Shown here piece by piece: positions 7,808-13,888 of a stretch of 64,000 nt of DNA. Where the stretch lies: contig JALUAG010000031.1 in assembly GCA_027045875.1 (NCBI GenBank), positions 1 to 64,000 on the forward strand. The letters are read 5' to 3'. Position 1 is the stretch's first letter. Every line of letters begins with the position of its first letter. Source of the stretch: Alphaproteobacteria bacterium (lineage in GTDB: Bacteria; Pseudomonadota; Alphaproteobacteria; Geminicoccales; Geminicoccaceae). The translations under genes were made by a program, and so were the position numbers. The notes below the pieces were generated by a model. The model was given only the letters and a program-made list of their open reading frames with translations. It was not told the origin of the DNA and did no database searches.

Positions 7808-8374
7808 ATGCTCGAAACACGAAAACGCCCGCCGCGGGCGGCGGCGGGCGGTAACTCTCTTCGCAGAAGCGCTCGCCGAGAAGATACCGCCGGCGCCGCT
7901 GGGCCGCAACGTTTAACGCCGGAAAGGCGGGCCGCGCTGGGCATCCCGGCCGGCTGCGAGATCGTCGCGGGCGCGATGGCCTGGTGGTGCCGTTGCCCGA
8001 GCTGCACCTACGGCGTCGTGCCCTTGCTGCCCGACACCACCGGCAAGTTGGTGCCGTCGCCGCTCGGCGGGTGCCAGGGGCGCGGCTGGCGGTGCTCGTC
8101 GCGGCGGATTCGCGAGGCCTGGGAGGCCCTTCGTCAGGGCGTCGAGATCGAACCGACACCGGGCGAGGCGCGCCTGACCGGCGCGCTGCTTGTTCGTCGG
8201 CTTCCTGATTTGTGGTTCGGCCGCCGCGGCCGCGATCCGAGAACGGCACTCTATGCGGTTGCCCGCGAGCTCGACGAAATCACCCTGCCGCCGAGGCTGA
8301 TCCGCCTGGCCCTCGAAGCCCTGGCCGCCCGGCGTGGCTGGCCGGCGTATCACGTTCGAGCGGTGCTCCGATGA
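7808..8374 (+). CDS. Cys-rich hypothetical protein upstream of the replication ATPase
   Basis: A 188-residue protein of unknown function. After a basic, proline-rich N-terminus (about 40 residues) it has WWCRCPSC near residue 60 and GGCQGRGWRCSS near residue 93, a Cys pattern that could bind zinc. The C-terminal part is helical (LYAVARELDEITLPPRLIRLALEAL). Its TGA overlaps the ATG of the ATPase gene, so the two are translated together. A primase-type zinc domain or a replication accessory factor would fit the position, but I see no primase catalytic motif. No clear ribosome-binding site precedes 7808, so the true start could be slightly downstream. Confidence 0.65.
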   Translation: MLETRKRPPRAAAGGNSLRRSARREDTAGAAGPQRLTPERRAALGIPAGCEIVAGAMAWWCRCPSCTYGVVPLLPDTTGKLVPSPLGGCQGRGWRCSSRRIREAWEALRQGVEIEPTPGEARLTGALLVRRLPDLWFGRRGRDPRTALYAVARELDEITLPPRLIRLALEALAARRGWPAYHVRAVLR

Positions 8375-10155
8375 CGGCGCCCGACATGACGCCGCCCGAG
8401 CACGTCAAGAACGTGCTTGAGGGGGCCGACGAAGCCGCGCCCGCCGACAAGCAGACCCGCAGCGCTCGGGCGGTGCTGATGGACATCGCCAAGAGCTCGG
8501 CCAAGTTTATTCGCACCGCAGGCGGTGAGATATACGCGGTCGTGCAGGACGATGGCCCCCGGCGCGTCTGGCCGCTACGATCGCGCGCCTTTCGTCGGCA
8601 CATCCTGCGCTTGGCAATGAAGGAAACGGGCGCTCCGCCGGCTCCCGACGCTGTTGCCGCGGCGCTCGACGGGCTCGAAGCCACGGCCGACGCCGAAGCC
8701 GAGCGCGCCGAGGTTCACCAGCGGGTTGCGCACCAGGACGGCCGCATCTTTGTGGACTTGGGCGATGACACCTGGCGCGCCGTCGAGGTTTCGCCTGCCG
8801 GTTGGCGCATCCTCGAGAATCCGCCCACCTACTTTGTCCGCCGGCAGGGCATGCGGGCACTGCCGGAGCCCGTCCGTGGTGGGGATTTGGCCGGGCTGTT
8901 CCATCATCTCCCGGCGGGGCTCGATGGGCGATCCAAGATCCTGATCATCGGCTGGCTTTTGCAAAACTACTGGGGCGGGCCATATGCGGCACTCCTGGTC
9001 GAGGGCGAGGCGGGCTCCGGCAAGTCCACATTGTGCCGGCGCTTGGTGCGGCTTGTCGATCCGCGCCGGCCGGAGCTCAAGCGTCCTCCGAGGGACGATA
9101 CGCAGATATTCGTGCAGGCCGCACACGGCTACGTACTCGCGTATGACAATCTATCGGGTCTGCCGATCTGGCTGTCGGATACCCTGTGCGCGGTCGCCAC
9201 CGGCGGAGGTGATGAAAGGCGGAAGCTCTACACGGATGACGATGTGGTTTCGGCCGACGTTTGCCGCCCGCTCCTGCTGAACGGAATCGACAGCATCGCC
9301 TCGCGGGGCGACCTGCGAGACCGCGCGCTTCGCGTCGAGCTTTCGGCCATTCGGGACGACCGACGGCAGGACGAAGCCGAGCTCGAACAGGCGTTCGAGG
9401 CCGCTCTGCCGCGTCTCCTGGGTGCGATCTTCGACGCACTGGCCGAAGGATTGCGCAACTACGCGAAAACCCACCTTAACCGTCTGCCGCGGATGGCGGA
9501 CGCAGCGCGCTTCGTGGCCGCATGCGAGCCCGCCCTGCCGGCGGATCTGCGGGGCTTCGCGGATGCGATTTTCGAGCTTCGGGACAGCTACGCAAGCGAA
9601 GCCATCGAGAGCGACATCTTCGCACGCGAGATCGTCGGACTGATCCGTGAACGGGACGCCTGGAACGGCACGGCCGGCGAGCTGTTGGACACGCTCAACG
9701 GCCGCGTCACCGAGGATGTGCGGGAACGGAAAACCTGGCCGCAGACGGCTCGCGCGGTCAGCGGTCGCGTCCGGCGGGCTGCTGGCGATCTGCGCCGCCT
9801 GGCCGAGGGGGCGGTTGAAGTCGAATTTCTCCGCGCGGGCCACGAGCGGCGCCGGACCATCACGCTGCGGGCCATCCCCAAGGTACGGAAATCATCGTCC
9901 GCATCGTCCGCACCGTCCGTAGCCTTGAAAAACAACGGCTTAGCGCGGACGCAAAACGAGGGTGCGGACGCAAACCGTCCGCATACCGTCCGCAACCGTC
10001 CGCATACCGTCCGCACCAACTCATTGAAAAACCACGAAAAGACCGATGCGGACGGTGCGGACGGTAGATTGCATACCTTGGGGGTCGAACCCGGCGACGG
10101 TGCGGTGTGCCCTCGCTGCGCCGGCGAGGGCTGCGCCTGGTGTGCTGGTCCCTAA
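8371..10155 (+). CDS. Replication ATPase/helicase, SF3/D5-like, of the satellite
   Basis: A 594-residue protein, probably the replicative helicase. The ATPase domain occupies about residues 195-380: Walker A GEAGSGKST near 212, Walker B-like YVLAYDNLSG near 255, an SF3 motif C-like PLLLNGID, and the arginine finger region RGDLRDRALRVEL. The first 190 residues are poorly recognisable and the C-terminus ends with a possible zinc knuckle, CPRCAGEGCAWC. Residues about 510-570 are low-complexity because the DNA there is an iteron array. The ATG overlaps the previous stop; an upstream in-frame extension to 8212 lies inside the previous gene and is rejected. I see no primase active site. Confidence 0.78.
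   Translation: MTAPDMTPPEHVKNVLEGADEAAPADKQTRSARAVLMDIAKSSAKFIRTAGGEIYAVVQDDGPRRVWPLRSRAFRRHILRLAMKETGAPPAPDAVAAALDGLEATADAEAERAEVHQRVAHQDGRIFVDLGDDTWRAVEVSPAGWRILENPPTYFVRRQGMRALPEPVRGGDLAGLFHHLPAGLDGRSKILIIGWLLQNYWGGPYAALLVEGEAGSGKSTLCRRLVRLVDPRRPELKRPPRDDTQIFVQAAHGYVLAYDNLSGLPIWLSDTLCAVATGGGDERRKLYTDDDVVSADVCRPLLLNGIDSIASRGDLRDRALRVELSAIRDDRRQDEAELEQAFEAALPRLLGAIFDALAEGLRNYAKTHLNRLPRMADAARFVAACEPALPADLRGFADAIFELRDSYASEAIESDIFAREIVGLIRERDAWNGTAGELLDTLNGRVTEDVRERKTWPQTARAVSGRVRRAAGDLRRLAEGAVEVEFLRAGHERRRTITLRAIPKVRKSSSASSAPSVALKNNGLARTQNEGADANRPHTVRNRPHTVRTNSLKNHEKTDADGADGRLHTLGVEPGDGAVCPRCAGEGCAWCAGP
9896..10063. repeat. Iteron-like array of CGTCCGCA in both orientations (candidate origin)
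   Basis: About eleven copies of CGTCCGCA or its complement fall within 168 bp. Forward copies start at 9896, 9905, 9914 (last base pairs vary), 9976, 9987, 9997 and 10008; inverted copies start at 9944 (one mismatch), 9963, 10047 and 10056. Spacing is regular, 9 to 11 bp, near one helical turn. Two A-rich spacers (around 9925-9935 and 10021-10040) split the clusters. The array sits in the 3' coding end of the ATPase gene, the position at which SaPI-type islands keep their replication origin relative to rep. Confidence 0.75.
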
Positions 10156-10178
10156 CATGCTGAGAATGGGAGTTTGCG

Positions 10179-10358
10179 ATGATCCCTACCTGGCCCGACC
10201 TGCTCCGCGGCTTCGCCCGCCAGGAGACCCGGCGCCCGAGCGAACGCTACACGCAGCTTCGCTTGCAGGCGGTTGTGGCCGGCATCGCCGAGCCTCGCGA
10301 CGGGCTCGAATACCTGGTTGCCGCGATGGCCGAAGCGCAGCGGCGGAAGCGGACGTGA
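10179..10358 (+). CDS. Small hypothetical protein (59 aa), satellite
   Basis: A 59-residue basic protein starting MIPTWPDLLRGFARQETRRP and ending in an Arg/Lys-rich tail. It follows the ATPase stop by 23 bases. Its TGA overlaps the GTG start of the HExxH protein, matching the coupled style of the whole operon. A weak GGGAG lies about ten bases upstream of the ATG. No family is recognised. It is too short to assign and could be a helper-interaction or regulatory peptide; that is a guess. Confidence 0.55.
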   Translation: MIPTWPDLLRGFARQETRRPSERYTQLRLQAVVAGIAEPRDGLEYLVAAMAEAQRRKRT

Positions 10359-11050
10359 CCGCTGTCGCGCGTCTTCTCGACCGGGTGGCCGAGATCGACC
10401 GGCGCGCTTCGTTCGAGACCATTTTCGCGGTGAAACTCGAACGCGCCGAGATCGACGCTGCCGCGGCGGCGCTGGCGGGCGCCACAGGACAGGATGCCGA
10501 ACCGCCTCGCGGCGCCCTCTGCAAGCGGATCGCCGCGTCGCATGAAAGCGGGCACTGCATCACCGACGCGACGTTGGGCACCGTGCCTCGCGTAGCGCTG
10601 ATCTTCTACGAGCCCGCCCGCCGGGACTGGTGCGGCCACGTCGTGCCGCGTTGTCCTGTGGCGACGGCCGCCCTCGAGACTCTGCCGCCGGCCACCCTCG
10701 CCACGTTGCTCTTGGCAGCATTCGGCGGCGCTGCCGGGGCCGTGACGGCTGTCGGCCCGGCGGGTCTTGCCGGTGCGCATCATGAGCTCTTGGCGGCGCA
10801 GCGTCTCGCGGAGCGACTACGACCGGGCGATCCGCCGGCACCGATCATGCTCGCCGCGTTCGTGATCGCCTGCGCGGTGATCGAGCGCCACCGTCGCACG
10901 TTCGACCGGCTGCGCCGGCGCCTGGAACGCCGCCACCGGCTCGACGCCGACGAACTCGCCCGATTGTTGCGCCACGTCCGGCCCGATCCGCGGGCACCGG
11001 CGCGGCTGCTTTCCTTCGTCGATAACCCCCAGCAGGAGAAAACGACATGA
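10355..11050 (+). CDS. Putative HExxH metalloprotease (M41-like), satellite
   Basis: A 231-residue protein starting at GTG 10355, which overlaps the preceding TGA. It carries AASHESGHCITDATLG near residue 65, an HExxH zinc motif with the HExGH form seen in FtsH-type M41 peptidases, followed by VALIFYEPARRDWCGHVV. A second half has Ala-rich hydrophobic segments (LATLLLAAFGGAAGAV and IMLAAFVIACAVI) and a basic tail. There is no AAA ATPase domain, so it is not a full FtsH. Stand-alone M41-like proteins occur in phages; possible roles are cleavage of a repressor, a helper protein or a phage structural protein. Activity is inferred from one motif. Confidence 0.6.
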   Translation: MTAVARLLDRVAEIDRRASFETIFAVKLERAEIDAAAAALAGATGQDAEPPRGALCKRIAASHESGHCITDATLGTVPRVALIFYEPARRDWCGHVVPRCPVATAALETLPPATLATLLLAAFGGAAGAVTAVGPAGLAGAHHELLAAQRLAERLRPGDPPAPIMLAAFVIACAVIERHRRTFDRLRRRLERRHRLDADELARLLRHVRPDPRAPARLLSFVDNPQQEKTT

Positions 11051-11643
11051 TCCTGAACCGCGATAGCGATCTGAAGCACTTGAAGGCGCTCGAAGCCGCC
11101 TATATCGAGACGGCCGGACGCCGGCGAAACCTGCTCGATCGCAAGGCCGCCCTGCTCGACAAGGCGCGGGATGCGGACGCCAAAGCGGCAAAGCTCCGAA
11201 GCCAGGCCGACGCCCTGCGCGCACGCATTGCGACCGAGATGGGCGCGGATTTGGATATCCTCGACCAGGCCGACGCGATCGAGAGCCGTGCCCGCCAGGC
11301 CGAAGCGACCGCTTCATCGCTGCGAAAGAGCGCGGCCGAGCTCGATATCGTGGCGCACGAGGCCCGCGGCTATGAGGCGATGGCGTATCTCGGCGCGCTG
11401 ATCGAGCACCGGCGCGAGAAGCTTCTCGGCCATCTTCTGAAGGACAAGACGGCCCGCTCGCTGCTGCTCGACTGGCTCGCGGCAATCCGCGCTGCCGGCT
11501 GGCGCGAGCTCCGGCAGGACGGCCACATGGATCTGCCGATCCCGCTGGCGTCGGCGCTCGGCACTGCCGAGAAGCAGGGGCTCGCCCTGCGGCAGAGTCT
11601 CGAGGATGCGGTCGAGCGAGCGCGACGGGGCGACAAGTCATGA
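11047..11643 (+). CDS. Coiled-coil hypothetical protein, satellite
   Basis: A 198-residue, strongly helical protein. Residues about 5-110 look like a continuous coiled coil (AAYIETAGRRRNLLDRKAALLDKARDADAKAAKLRSQ-type heptads), followed by a globular C-terminal part with LLDWLAAIRAAGWRELRQDGH. The ATG overlaps the preceding stop (ATGA). There is no signal peptide or membrane segment. Structure-like coiled-coil proteins next to small terminases can be scaffold or size-redirecting proteins in satellites (compare P4 Sid), but nothing here beyond the predicted coil supports that role. Confidence 0.65.
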   Translation: MILNRDSDLKHLKALEAAYIETAGRRRNLLDRKAALLDKARDADAKAAKLRSQADALRARIATEMGADLDILDQADAIESRARQAEATASSLRKSAAELDIVAHEARGYEAMAYLGALIEHRREKLLGHLLKDKTARSLLLDWLAAIRAAGWRELRQDGHMDLPIPLASALGTAEKQGLALRQSLEDAVERARRGDKS

Positions 11644-11846
11644 GCGCGCAACGGTGGCAATTGGTCGTGCACGACGAAGGCGCCCGGCTGCTGGTTCTCG
11701 TCTACGAGGGCACGCGGCTGGCGGCCGAGATCGAGCTTTCCCGGCTGGACGCCTTCCGCATCGCTTCCGAGCTCCTGGAGGCGGGATTGCGCCGGGCGCC
11801 GAGTACGACACCGCAGACCGTCAGCGGCGAGCGGAGGTTGCAGTGA
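11640..11846 (+). CDS. Small hypothetical protein (68 aa), satellite
   Basis: A 68-residue protein starting MSAQRWQLVVHDEGARLLVLVYEGTRLAAEIELSRLDA. Its N-terminal half looks like two or three beta strands and the rest like a helix. It overlaps both neighbours: its ATG lies in the stop of the coiled-coil gene and its TGA overlaps the GTG of ssb. Family unknown. The tight overlaps and intact frame argue that it is translated. Confidence 0.55.
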   Translation: MSAQRWQLVVHDEGARLLVLVYEGTRLAAEIELSRLDAFRIASELLEAGLRRAPSTTPQTVSGERRLQ

Positions 11847-12298
11847 CCGCACAACTGGCTGTTCACGGCCGCCTGGGCGATGCTCCGAAGGCGATCACCA
11901 CCAGCAGCGGCAGGGCGATGGCGACCGCGAGCCTGGCCGTCTCAATAGAGGAGCACGGCAACGCTGATCCTCCGCCCCTGTGGCTCAACGTGATCGCCTT
12001 CGCCCGGCTCGCAGAGGAGCTGCTGCGCCACCACAAGGGCGATCTGCTCTCGGTCGCCGGCAAGCTTCAACGCAAGCGCTGGGTCGGCCAGGACGGGCAG
12101 GAACGCGAGCGGTGGGAGGTGGTGGCCGATGTCATCATCTCGGCCAGGACCGTGCGCCCTGGTGGCGGCAGGAAGCGCGAGAACGAGCGATCCGGCCCGG
12201 TGGAGGCCCGTCATGCCGTCCGTGTCCAGGCGCCCGATAGCGAGGCCCACCAGCGGCAGGAAGCGGTGCCCTTCGATGACGAAATCCCGTTCGGCTGA
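11843..12298 (+). CDS. ssb: Single-stranded DNA-binding protein
   Basis: A 151-residue SSB. The OB fold covers about residues 3-100 (LAVHGRLGDAPKAIT, ASLAVSIEE, LWLNVIAFARLAEELL, KGDLLSVAGKLQRKRW, ERWEVVADVIISARTV). A linker follows, and the C-terminus ends DDEIPFG, close to the acidic DDDIPF tip that SSBs use to contact replication proteins. GTG at 11843 overlaps the previous TGA. An own SSB next to a replication ATPase and an iteron array supports autonomous replication of the island after excision. Confidence 0.88.
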   Translation: MTAQLAVHGRLGDAPKAITTSSGRAMATASLAVSIEEHGNADPPPLWLNVIAFARLAEELLRHHKGDLLSVAGKLQRKRWVGQDGQERERWEVVADVIISARTVRPGGGRKRENERSGPVEARHAVRVQAPDSEAHQRQEAVPFDDEIPFG

Positions 12299-12314
12299 GG
12301 CCCCCCCAGGGGCG

Positions 12315-12350
12315 GGTCAAATCTCTGTGGCCTATCGGGTGGCGATAGGC
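12315..12350. other. Hairpin and flanking motif upstream of terS (candidate packaging or control site)
   Basis: In the 104-bp gap between ssb and the small terminase gene, GGTCAAATCTCTG (12315-12327) is followed by an 8-bp perfect stem, GCCTATCG and CGATAGGC, around GGTGG (12330-12350). There is no T tract, so it is not a terminator. A second small palindrome, GTGAA-GTT-TTCAC, lies at 12375-12387. Terminase small subunits often bind sites beside or inside their own genes, which makes this gap a reasonable place for a pac or cos site. The 11-mer GGTGGCGATAG at 12338-12348 recurs at 12874-12884. Confidence 0.4.
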
Positions 12351-12402
12351 GAGGGCGCCCGAAATTTGCTAATCGTGAAGTTTTCACACTTGGAGACGAC
12401 GA

Positions 12403-12846
12403 ATGCGCAAGCGCGGTAGACCGAGCTCCGACGAAATCGCGACGGCGAACGTGGTGCAGCTTCGCGTGCCCGAGCGGCCGGCGCCGCCGAAATCCCTGAC
12501 CCGCGAGCAAGCGGAAGTCTGGCGCGAGATCGTGGCCTCCGTGCCCGCCGACTGGTTTCCACGCGAAACGCACCCGCTCCTCGAACAGCTTTGCCGGCAT
12601 ACCGTCGAAGCGAACCGCATCGCGAAGCTGATCGACGAAGCCACCCGGCAGATGGGAGAACGCCGCCCCGGCGCGACAGAAACCTACCTCAAGCTTCTGC
12701 AAGCCCAGCGGCGGGAGACGGCCAGCCTGAAGAGCCTCGCGGTCGCACTTCGGCTGTCGCCATCCTCGAGGATGCGTCCCGAGGTGGCGGGAAGGCGGCG
12801 CCAGGAGCCCGCAGCGGGCGATCGGCGCCCTTGGGAAGGCGATTGA
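12403..12846 (+). CDS. terS: P27-family phage terminase small subunit (orphan)
   Basis: A 147-residue small terminase that would recognise packaging DNA and recruit a large terminase. Family features are an N-terminal RKRGRPSS, the proline-rich PERPAPPKSLTREQAEVWREIVASVPADWFP near residue 25-55, and the helical segment HPLLEQLCRHTVEANRIAKLI. The start has GGAG upstream. No large terminase, portal or capsid gene follows. PICIs use precisely such lone small terminases to divert a helper phage's packaging motor. A stranded prophage remnant is the alternative, but the frame is intact and embedded among island genes. Confidence 0.85.
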   Translation: MRKRGRPSSDEIATANVVQLRVPERPAPPKSLTREQAEVWREIVASVPADWFPRETHPLLEQLCRHTVEANRIAKLIDEATRQMGERRPGATETYLKLLQAQRRETASLKSLAVALRLSPSSRMRPEVAGRRRQEPAAGDRRPWEGD

Positions 12847-12879
12847 GGGCGTTTTTGCGTGCCGGGGGGTGCCGGTGGC

Positions 12880-12900
12880 GATAGAATGGGTCATTCTATC
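12880..12900. promoter_or_regulatory. Perfect 9+3+9 palindrome ahead of gene 12914 (candidate operator)
   Basis: GATAGAATG at 12880-12888 and CATTCTATC at 12892-12900 flank GGT. The palindrome ends three bases before the GGGAGG ribosome-binding site of the next gene. There is no T tract, so a repressor or activator site, or an RNA hairpin controlling translation, is more likely than a terminator. The left arm overlaps the 11-mer GGTGGCGATAG that is also present upstream of terS. Confidence 0.6.
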
Positions 12901-12913
12901 AAGGGAGGATGTC

Positions 12914-13216
12914 ATGCGCGATAGCAAGCCCATTGCCGAGCTCCGTTTCCGCGAGGGCACCGTCTACCTGCACGACAGGGCAAAGCTCCCGGCCCGCCGC
13001 ATCCGCGGAACCGACTTGCAGGGGTTCTGGCCTGCTTCCGATGGCGGCGTTTGGTGCCAGCAATACGGCATGGTCGCTTCGCTGTCTCCGAATGCCATGC
13101 CGCCCGGTGACTGGGAGTGGTCCCGCCGTGCCGAGGCTGCGACGTTCGCCGCTCTCGCCCGGCTGATGGAGAGAGCCCGGCGGGAATGGCTGGCGGAAGG
13201 CGAACGCGCCGCCTGA
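12914..13216 (+). CDS. Hypothetical protein (100 aa), satellite
   Basis: A 100-residue protein with GGGAGG six bases before its ATG, the clearest ribosome-binding site in the island's right half. The sequence begins MRDSKPIAELRFREGTVYLHDR, has several aromatic residues in the middle (GFWPASDGGVWCQQYG) and ends in a helix with many Arg and Glu residues. No family is recognised. It is preceded by the 21-bp palindrome and overlaps the next start codon, so the two genes form a separately regulated pair after terS. Confidence 0.65.
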   Translation: MRDSKPIAELRFREGTVYLHDRAKLPARRIRGTDLQGFWPASDGGVWCQQYGMVASLSPNAMPPGDWEWSRRAEAATFAALARLMERARREWLAEGERAA

Positions 13217-13506
13217 TGCCTCGCCTGCCGGACATGACCGATCACGTCCAGCTCATCGGTTACACGGCCGACGGCGTGGCGGTGTCGGTCTGTGGGATCG
13301 ACCTTTACGTGTACCTGTGGGATCGCGATCCGGCCAATGTCGCCGGCGTTCGCCTTCACGCAGGCCCGGACATCAGCAACGAACTCGCCACCGAGCTTCT
13401 GTCGGCCCTCGGCGCTCCCTTCGAGCCCGGCCGCACTTGCAAGAGTTGGTCGGCCGTCTGGCAGCTAGAGCGGGCCTTGGAGCGCATCCTGCCGACGATC
13501 CTCTAA
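13216..13506 (+). CDS. Hypothetical protein (96 aa), last satellite gene
   Basis: A 96-residue protein that starts in the TGATG overlap with the previous gene. It has an alternating beta-like stretch (VQLIGYTADGVAVSVCGIDLYVYLW) followed by helices with DISNELATELLSALG. Family unknown. It ends 18 bases before the strong terminator at 13525. A role cannot be assigned from sequence. Confidence 0.6.
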   Translation: MPRLPDMTDHVQLIGYTADGVAVSVCGIDLYVYLWDRDPANVAGVRLHAGPDISNELATELLSALGAPFEPGRTCKSWSAVWQLERALERILPTIL

Positions 13507-13524
13507 TCGCTGCGCCCCGTCGAG

Positions 13525-13551
13525 ACGGCCCCCGCGAGGGGCCGTTTTTTT
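13525..13551 (+). terminator. Intrinsic terminator at the end of the satellite operon
   Basis: ACGGCCCC and GGGGCCGT form an 8-bp stem around a 5-base loop, followed by a run of seven T residues (13545-13551). It stops rightward transcription before the attachment site and the oppositely oriented tRNA gene. Confidence 0.9.
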
Positions 13552-13557
13552 GTCCCG

Positions 13558-13579
13558 GTGTTAGACGGGTGTTAGATCG
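13558..13579. repeat. Tandem GTGTTAGA motifs at right end (candidate integrase arm sites)
   Basis: Copies at 13558-13565 and 13569-13576 repeat the left-end arrangement (5546-5567) with the same 11-bp period and the same following TCG. Only three bases differ between the two ends. Confidence 0.6.
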
Positions 13580-13618
13580 GGCCGGTTCCCGGTGCTTTGC
13601 GGTGGCCGCTAAGCCTTT

Positions 13619-13674
13619 GATTTCGTTGGAGCGGGAGACGGGATTCGAACCCGCGACCCCAACCTTGGCAAGGT
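13619..13674. repeat. attR: right 56-bp attachment-site repeat within tRNA-Gly
   Basis: Identical to 5374-5429. It covers nucleotides 28-75 of the tRNA plus eight bases beyond the CCA. The core includes the anticodon stem-loop (CCTTGCCAAGG on the tRNA strand), a symmetrical sequence favoured by tyrosine recombinases. The element restores the tRNA 3' half, so the gene stays functional. Confidence 0.95.
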
Positions 13675-13701
13675 TGTGCTCTACCCCTGAGCTACTCCCG
13701 C
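13627..13701 (-). tRNA. tRNA-Gly(GCC)
   Basis: The minus strand folds as a complete 75-nt tRNA: acceptor GCGGGAG/CTCCCGC, D arm GCTC-AGGGGTA-GAGC, anticodon stem CAACC/GGTTG with loop TTGCCAA (anticodon GCC), variable loop GGGTC, T arm GCGGG-TTCGAAT-CCCGT, discriminator T and encoded CCA. It is the integration target of the island to its left. Confidence 0.97.
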
Positions 13702-13888
13702 GACCGCGCTGCCGGCGGGTGCCGGCCGGACGCGGCCGTATCTAGGCGATCGCCGGGGCCTTGGCAAGAGCGGCCGGGGCCCGGTCCGAGGCTTGTAACG
13801 CCGCCCGCGACTGGCCATCTTAGCGGCGACGGGAACGAGCGGTCGGCGCCTCACCGGCCGCCTCCACATGGTCGAAGGATGCCGCGCC

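Larger units (their letters stand above)
5374..13674 (+). mobile_element. 8.2-kb integrated phage-satellite-like island at tRNA-Gly
   Basis: The island is bounded by perfect 56-bp direct repeats at 5374-5429 and 13619-13674, the right copy being the 3' part of an intact tRNA-Gly. Gene order is integrase, hypothetical, AlpA-like, Cys-rich protein, SF3-like ATPase with iterons, small ORF, HExxH protease, coiled-coil protein, small ORF, SSB, P27-type terminase small subunit, two small ORFs, terminator. All genes point right and most overlap by a few bases. There is no large terminase, portal, capsid or lysis gene. That combination fits a PICI/P4-type satellite better than a decayed prophage, because every frame is intact and tightly packed. 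Helper dependence is inferred, not shown. Confidence 0.8.

Noticed and set aside
5374-13674. Decayed prophage instead of a satellite
   Set aside because: All frames are intact and tightly overlapped, a replication module with its own SSB is complete, and both attachment sites are perfect; decay would normally leave broken virion genes.
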